Source: Gonatopus flavifemur (Eukaryota > Arthropoda > Insecta > Hymenoptera > Dryinidae). From it: DNA of 64,000 nt. The position numbers were made by a program, and so were the translations under genes. Under the pieces are notes generated by a model. It saw nothing but the letters and a program-made list of their open reading frames with translations, was not told where the DNA came from and did no database searches. The stretch covers positions 23,224,001-23,288,000 of the forward strand of contig JAFFJZ010000007.1 of the NCBI GenBank assembly GCA_018340375.1, read 5' to 3'. Shown here piece by piece: positions 59,010 to 64,000 of this stretch (positions are counted from its first letter, which is position 1; each line of letters opens with the position of its first letter).

Positions 59010-59470
59010 TAACACTAATTGCATGAAATCCCGATGTATTCTTCGCAGCTCTCAGAGGAATATATTGGTTTTTCTGAAATTCCCTATTTTCCATCACCAA
59101 CTTTTATGCGGGTAATATAGGCCCCAAGATATTTATGTAAAAAAAACAGAACAATTGAGAAGAAATATTCATTTATTCATAAATTCATATAAAATAGAGT
59201 TGGGTCTACCATTGTTTCAACATTAATATTTAGATATATATTGAAAGTCCACTTGGATACCACGTTAAAATAAAAGACAGTAACTTACTATAAACCAACT
59301 GGCAATTTTTTTCGTTTTAATTCATTTACAGAAATTACAAATGTATACATCTTTTTCGCAACCAGTACGATCATTGTAAGCCCACATATCACAAATCACA
59401 CACTCAACCCACAGTTCACCTCTCGTGTTTTCAGAAGACGCCTCTTCACAAAATATGACCCGGGGCCCAT

Positions 59471-59502
<32 letters not shown>
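59471..59502. repeat. (GATA)8 microsatellite
   Basis: Thirty-two bases of pure GATA repeat following CCGGGGCCCAT. Such a tail could mark the 3' end of a retroposon, but no body was recognised. Confidence 0.95.
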
Positions 59503-59722
59503 TGTTTATTTATGTTCTAGGATGAACATCCTGTGGAACAATTGAGAAAGAAGTATAAACAATAACAAAGATATTATATTATATACAAAAATACTTATAT
59601 ATATACAGCATTAAACCCACAGCCCGAAAAGCAAAAAGAAGGCAGAATGAATGAACTTAAAAATAAAGATGAAATGAGAATGAGAGTGAGGATGAGATTA
59701 CAAAGGTGTGAGAAATGAAAAT

Positions 59723-59852
59723 ACAGATATAAGATAGAGATACAATAGTTATAAATGCGCAGAATGAAGATGAAGGCAAATGAAATTACAGATATAAAAT
59801 AGAGATACAATAGTTATAAATGCGCAGAATGAAGATGAAGGCAAGAAAAGCG
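59723..59852. repeat. two-copy 65-bp tandem duplication
   Basis: ACAGATATAAGATAGAGATA at 59723 recurs as ACAGATATAAAATAGAGATA at 59788; the copies remain nearly identical through GAATGAAGATGAAGGCAA. Confidence 0.85.
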
Positions 59853-60331
59853 TAATGATACTCGTAGTGCAAGGAGCCCGTATATCCACCTTGCTCATCT
59901 TGGAAAATGAAATTTTCCTACACTCGACTTGATGAGTAAACTGACATCACTTCATGTATTTAAAACAATCTTTATAGCATACTAAATACATACCCGAACT
60001 TGGTTTTACCAGTTGAAATGAAAAAACCGTAGTATTATCAAGTCAAACTCTTACCTTTCAGACTTTTGATAAAGACGACAAAATTCACTGCTTGATATAT
60101 TACAAATCATAACAGCTGAGCGGTCAGCGCGGTCTACAGTATCGTTAGGGAATTTGGGAACTAGTTCTGGTAGTTTTAGTGTTCACTGCTAGAATTCGTG
60201 ACCTAGATAATCAAATACCGAGGGAGCCCATATTGCCAGCAGGGGCCCATTATACCACCTTTGCCTCTACTTGAAGTTAATGCAAGGGGTAGGCCTGGTC
60301 CAATTCTGATTTGTTGCGTATTACGGAGTCA

Positions 60332-62099
60332 CCCTCGTGAAAATATATCTACGCCAAAGCACGCCAAGAACTACACCATTTTACGCCAAAACCTACGACA
60401 AATTACGCCCAAAATTACTCCTAAGTCCGCCGTTTCGAATACATCTGTAGATTGGCGTAGTAAATTACGGTGCTTCGATATTAGTTAGAAAACTACCACT
60501 TTCCACGCTCGAATACTTCAAATTATTCAGAACTACGACTCATTACGTAAATAAACGCCCAAAGCAATAGTACATAATCACAACAATTTATGCCTTTTCA
60601 AGTTATAATTTTAAGAATGGATGAAAATTACTACCTTTTACAACAACCTACGCCAAAAGTGAAAAATACAAAATTACGAAAAACTACTTTTTCAAGTACA
60701 CGGAAAAAAGAAAACAGCAATGGTTACTGTGAATCACAAAAATACATTGAAACTCAAATTCATTCTATGCAGTACTGCGTTTCCCAATCCTCATTACTGT
60801 CCAGTCAGCGTTGACGCATTTCATTACAATACCCATCACTGTGATCGCGCTAATCCTCATTATCCAAGCGTGTTTTCATTTGTTTTTCAACCGATCGCTG
60901 TCATTCACAGTAACCAGTAGTGTTTTCTTTTTTCCGTGTAGAAGTACTTTAAATCGATGAGAAGTACTGCTTTCTCAAAGTCCCTACTCAGTCGTAGAAA
61001 TTCTTGGAAATGCGTAGAAAATGGAATTTTCCAAGAGGATCTACGGATGAGTACGTTAGTGCAGTGGGACGGGCGAACACTCATACCGATGATGATCTTA
61101 GTTTTTCGTAGAAATCGGTAGTTTCCAAGCAGTTGGTTTCATGTTCGCGCTTCACCGTGAAAAGTTCTCAAAGTCCCGACTGGGTCGTGGAAATTCTTGG
61201 AAATGCGTAGAAAATAGAATTTTCCAAAAGAATCAACGGATAACTACGTCAGTGCAGTGGGACAAACGAAACTGAGAGCGATAATGATCTCAGTCCTTCG
61301 TATAAGTTCGTAGTTTCCACGCAATTGGTTGCATATTCGCGTCCCATCGTAAAAAGTTCTCAAAGTCCCCACTGGGTCGTAAAAATTCTTGGAAATGCGT
61401 AGAAAATGGAATTTTCTCAGAGAATCTACGGACAAGTATGTCAGTGCAGTGGGACAAACTAGAACTGAGAGCGATAATGACGCTTAGTTTTTTGTAGAAA
61501 TTTGTAGTTTCCACGCAGTGTTTTTCATGTTTGCGTAAAGTTTTCATGTTTGTGTCGTAAAAATTCTTGGAAATGCGTATAAAATGGGAATTATCAAAAG
61601 AAAGTTCTAAAAAAATCTATGAAACACTATGTCTCCGCAACGGGACGAACGAAAAATCTCAGTATCAAAATCTTGGTGGTTCAGAGGAATTCGTAGTTCT
61701 CAATCAATCTGCTTCACATTTAGGTTTCCGTGGTGAAAAGTTTTCAAAGTTCCTACACGGTTGTAAAAATTCGTAAGAAGTTGTAAAACCCCGAGCTTTT
61801 AACTAAATTCTACGCATAAGTCCGTCCCTCAGTGAACTCAGTGTCATCATATTCTTGAATATTCTTATATCCTTCATACTTGTACTCAAACACATGATCA
61901 TCCTTTGTCGTTTATACTCCTGACTACTCCAAAATTATGCTCTTCCAGCCCCGTGTCGTAGTCTGGCGTACTTCTGCATTAAACCACGTATATTTTTCTA
62001 CGTTATTTTACAACTTTCTATGCAATGCAAGTAAGCCTAATTCCGCGTAATTATCCGTACTTTTTGGCGTAATTTGGCGTAGATATATTTCCACGAGGG
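60332..62099. mobile_element. CCCT-ended element with TACGCCAAA repeats (1768 bp)
   Basis: Left CCCTCGTGAAAATATATC; right (other strand) CCCTCGTGGAAATATATC; both continue TACGCCAAA. TACGCCAAA/TTTGGCGTA fills about 150 bp at each end. The interior has four diverged copies of a roughly 180-bp unit containing TTCTTGGAAATGCGTAGAAA (about 61000, 61195, 61390, 61565). Flanks CA and AA (one mismatch). It hosts M-A copy 3. Confidence 0.78.
60699..60938. mobile_element. TA-flanked MITE, family M-A copy 3 (240 bp)
   Basis: CACGGAAAAAAGAAAACAGC at 60699 and, on the other strand, CACGGAAAAAAGAAAACACT from 60938. TA at 60697-60698 and 60939-60940. Shares CACTGTGATCGCGCTAA and ATCCAAGCGTGTTTTCATTT with the other copies; slightly more diverged. 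Confidence 0.88.
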
Positions 62100-62435
62100 A
62101 AGTCAGGCTTTGAAGAGCATGACATTTTCTCATTTCGGAAAATTCGACCCGAAGAATTCTTCTCGTTGTTCATTGTTTGATCTGTTCAATTCGACAATAT
62201 TTTTACGTAATTCCGAGTGCTAAAAGAGTTATTCTCTCCTTTCGATGAGAAGGAATTTGAAGGAATCGTATATAGCCGTGGCAATTTCCTTGAGATTAGT
62301 CCAGAAAAGAAATTCATATTACGGGGAATATTATTGTTGAAAATATTTTCTTTCTCGATGTCAATTTTGTTCACATCCTGTTGTTACCGAGATGCGCTAT
62401 CTCATGCTTAGATATTTCTTTTTTATTCAATTTAT
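62100..62435. other. no gene seen
   Basis: About 330 bp without recognised features. Confidence 0.3.
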
Positions 62436-62636
62436 CCCTTTCCGATCTGGCTTAATTCTGATAATGATAAACATTTTTTTTCAATAGGCAATAGTTTCTA
62501 CAGCTCCTGATATGAACTCTGAATTTCTACAGAATCTTCAGTAACGTAGATTAAAAATAACTGATATGTCCAGTCCAATGGACACAGGGTGTCTATGACT
62601 AGAACATAGGAGGAAAGATTAAAAATATTTATGTAA
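62436..62636. repeat. second copy of the piggyBac-like left end
   Basis: Begins CCCTTTCCGATCTGGC and then matches 39529-39722 closely (AATAGGCAATAGTTTCTA, GTGTCTATGACTAGAACATA). The right part of the element is missing. Confidence 0.7.
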
Positions 62637-62678
62637 CGCAGTACGATTTGTGCGTGTTTTCATGCGCGTCTCTGCGCA

Positions 62679-62874
62679 CAGGGCCGGCGTCAGACTTTTT
62701 TTCAGAGTGGGTAGCGAGTTTGGAGGGGGGGGGGGGGGTTAATGCCAAATCATTTTTCTCAATTTACTTATACGAAGGAATAATGCTTGAAAATTTCGAG
62801 TGGGTAATTTATCCCCTCAGATATTTCCGAGTGGGTAGTGCTATCTATACTACCCACGTGAACCGCCGGCCCTG
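62679..62874. mobile_element. hAT MITE with CAGGGCCGGCG ends (196 bp)
   Basis: Left CAGGGCCGGCGTCAGAC; right (other strand) CAGGGCCGGCGGTTCAC; both continue to GTGGGTAG. A perfect 8-bp duplication TCTGCGCA (62671-62678 and 62875-62882). Contains a G(11) run near 62740. hAT by TIR form and duplication length. Confidence 0.92.
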
Positions 62875-62975
62875 TCTGCGCATGAAAACGGTAGTTTCGG
62901 CGACTGGGGGAAAAGTCAGTGGTGGGGATGCCACACTGTAGGCAAATGTGCTATTAATGTCCTGGGAGGCGAAAG

Positions 62976-63144
62976 CAGTGCTGCCAGAAATGAAGGAGCT
63001 CCAGCGTTTTACCCTCTCCATATACCATTGCAAAGCACGCACGCTATAACTATAGATGTCATATATATAGTTATAGCGTGCGTGCTCTGCGATGGTACAT
63101 GGAGGGGGTAAAACGCTGGAGCTCCTTCATTTCTGACAGCACTG
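62976..63144. mobile_element. hAT MITE with CAGTGCTG ends (169 bp)
   Basis: Arms CAGTGCTG(C/T)CAGAAATGA extend about 75 bp through GGAGCTCCAGCG to GCACGCACGCTATAACTATA. A perfect 8-bp duplication GGCGAAAG (62968-62975 and 63145-63152). Near-perfect hairpin. Confidence 0.92.
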
Positions 63145-63239
63145 GGCGAAAGTCCCTCGCGCTCGCACGTTGCTCTTACATACAAAATACTTACAAATCG
63201 TACTTTGTTACATAAAGTACTGTGTGCACCAGGGTTGGG

Positions 63240-63423
63240 TTTATTGCGTGATTTTTCAATTTCTTACGTATCATACTTGGTTTCTGACACGTAATATATG
63301 TAAGATATTTGAACCCTCCTGTCCCCCCAAAGGCAAGGGGTTGGTTTTATGCGTAAGATACTCGGTTTCTTACGTGTCGTAAACTATGTAAAATACTTAG
63401 AAGTATATTACGTGCCAACCCTG
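63240..63423. mobile_element. hAT MITE with CAGGGTTGG ends (184 bp)
   Basis: CAGGGTTGG at both ends (inverted). A perfect 8-bp duplication GTGTGCAC (63232-63239 and 63424-63431). Inner TTACGTATC/TTACGTGTC and AAGATA motifs recur. Confidence 0.92.
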
Positions 63424-63441
63424 GTGTGCACCATGGAGGCA

Positions 63442-63540
63442 GAGCCTTCAACGCCTCGCGCGATGTTTTCATTACTCGTCTTCGGCGCACACGCCGACGA
63501 CTCGTATCGGAAACATCACGCTCGTCGTTGAAAGACGCTC
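63442..63540. repeat. G+C-rich 99-bp hairpin
   Basis: GAGCCTTCAACGCCTCGCGC and (other strand) GAGCGTCTTTCAACGACGAG begin arms of about 45 bp that meet at CTTCGGCG-CACAC-GCCGACG. Unlike the rest of the window in base composition. Could be another MITE or a small structured RNA; no evidence favours either. Confidence 0.6.
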
Positions 63541-63572
63541 TTCACCTCCTTAGTACACAATGTACTATTGTA

Positions 63573-64000
63573 CCCAGCCAACCATGGATTGGTTTCAATC
63601 ATTGGTCAATTTGATTGATTCTAATCGCATTTGCTAAGAATTGATCAATTATTTGAGAATTATGTAGGATCTCTGTGCGCATGTCCATTCATTGAATAAT
63701 GATTGATGGAAAATTGATCATTTTTGGAGGACCAATTGTTGGTCGCCAATGCGGACATAGAAATGGACAATTATTGATCAATTTTGTGGTCCATAGAATT
63801 GGGCAAAAATTGAGCATTTAACATCCGTCGATAATGGAAAATCTGAAAATATAAAACATCACTTACTTTCTATCGGTTGTATGGAATTTTGCATTCTTGA
63901 GGTCAAGGACAGAATTATTCATTATTCACGTATTGTTTATTACAAAAAATTGTTGTGGTTTATCGGTTATTTATTCATTTTTGTCGTATTAATCGCAACT
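63573..64000. repeat. possible left end of a CCCA-ended element with TTGATCAATT repeats
   Basis: CCCAGCCAACCATGG follows TA. Within 250 bp ATTGATCAATT, TTGGTC and CAATGATTG motifs recur in both orientations, as in the other subterminal-repeat elements. No right end within the window. Confidence 0.35.

Larger units (their letters stand above)
58261..60265. mobile_element. possible element with GGGCCCA repeats
   Basis: AGGTGG then ATATGGGCCCCC near 58262-58288 is mirrored by AGGTGGTATAATGGGCCCC (other strand) at about 60240-60260. GGGCCCAT/TAGGCCCC variants recur at 59120, 59464, 59876 and 60226. The 2-kb span contains two MITEs and a LINE-like or SINE-like tail with (GATA)n. Ends are tentative. 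Confidence 0.35.

Overview
This window is A+T-rich eukaryotic DNA, most likely from an insect. It carries three mariner elements, one decayed LINE fragment and dozens of short terminal-inverted-repeat (TIR) elements. I found no operon-like gene packing, no convincing host gene, no rRNA and no functional tRNA. It reads as intergenic or intronic DNA built from transposons inserted into transposons. The order and species cannot be settled from the sequence.

Layout. 1-1.3 kb: a long inverted repeat that starts beyond the left edge, with tRNA-like sequence in each arm and a TA-flanked MITE (itself split by a hAT MITE) at its centre. 2.1-3.4 kb: mariner-1. 3.8-7.8 kb: MITEs and a 548-bp hAT derivative. 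9.2-10.8 kb: a TTCAGAG-repeat element and an ACTCTT-repeat block. 11.2-12.5 kb: a LINE 3' end on the minus strand, cut by MITEs. 13.7-18.4 kb: a hAT element with a perfect 8-bp target duplication, holding a four-level nest whose innermost member carries a CACTA/EnSpm-type transposase fragment. 19.4-23.7 kb: hairpins, a CTGATCAG-repeat element and CACTGTT MITEs. 27.9-30.5 kb: two copies of a 0.5-kb element, one inserted in the end of the other, with mariner-2 inside the first copy and a MITE inside mariner-2. 32.8-34.0 kb: mariner-3. 37-41.7 kb: larger non-coding TIR elements, one a nest. 43-46 kb and 49.8-51.9 kb: further nests. 54-62 kb: hairpins and repeat-rich elements. 62.7-63.4 kb: three hAT MITEs in 750 bp, each with a perfect 8-bp duplication.

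The most striking pattern is a group of at least ten unrelated-looking elements whose ends read CCCA or CCCT (one end CCTA). Nearly all are flanked by 2-bp direct repeats that differ from copy to copy, and each carries its own short subterminal repeat motif (TTCAGAG, AAATGCATTT, CTGATCAG, AGACATCT, ACAAGCTTGG and others). Only one has coding sequence, a fragment resembling the C-terminal region of CACTA/EnSpm transposases, which suggests the group belongs to or near that superfamily. A second large group has CACTG or CACGG ends and mostly TA target duplications.

Nothing here looks like a working pathway. All three mariner transposases are dead. The value of the window is in insertion order, terminal signatures and the mobilisation classes they imply.
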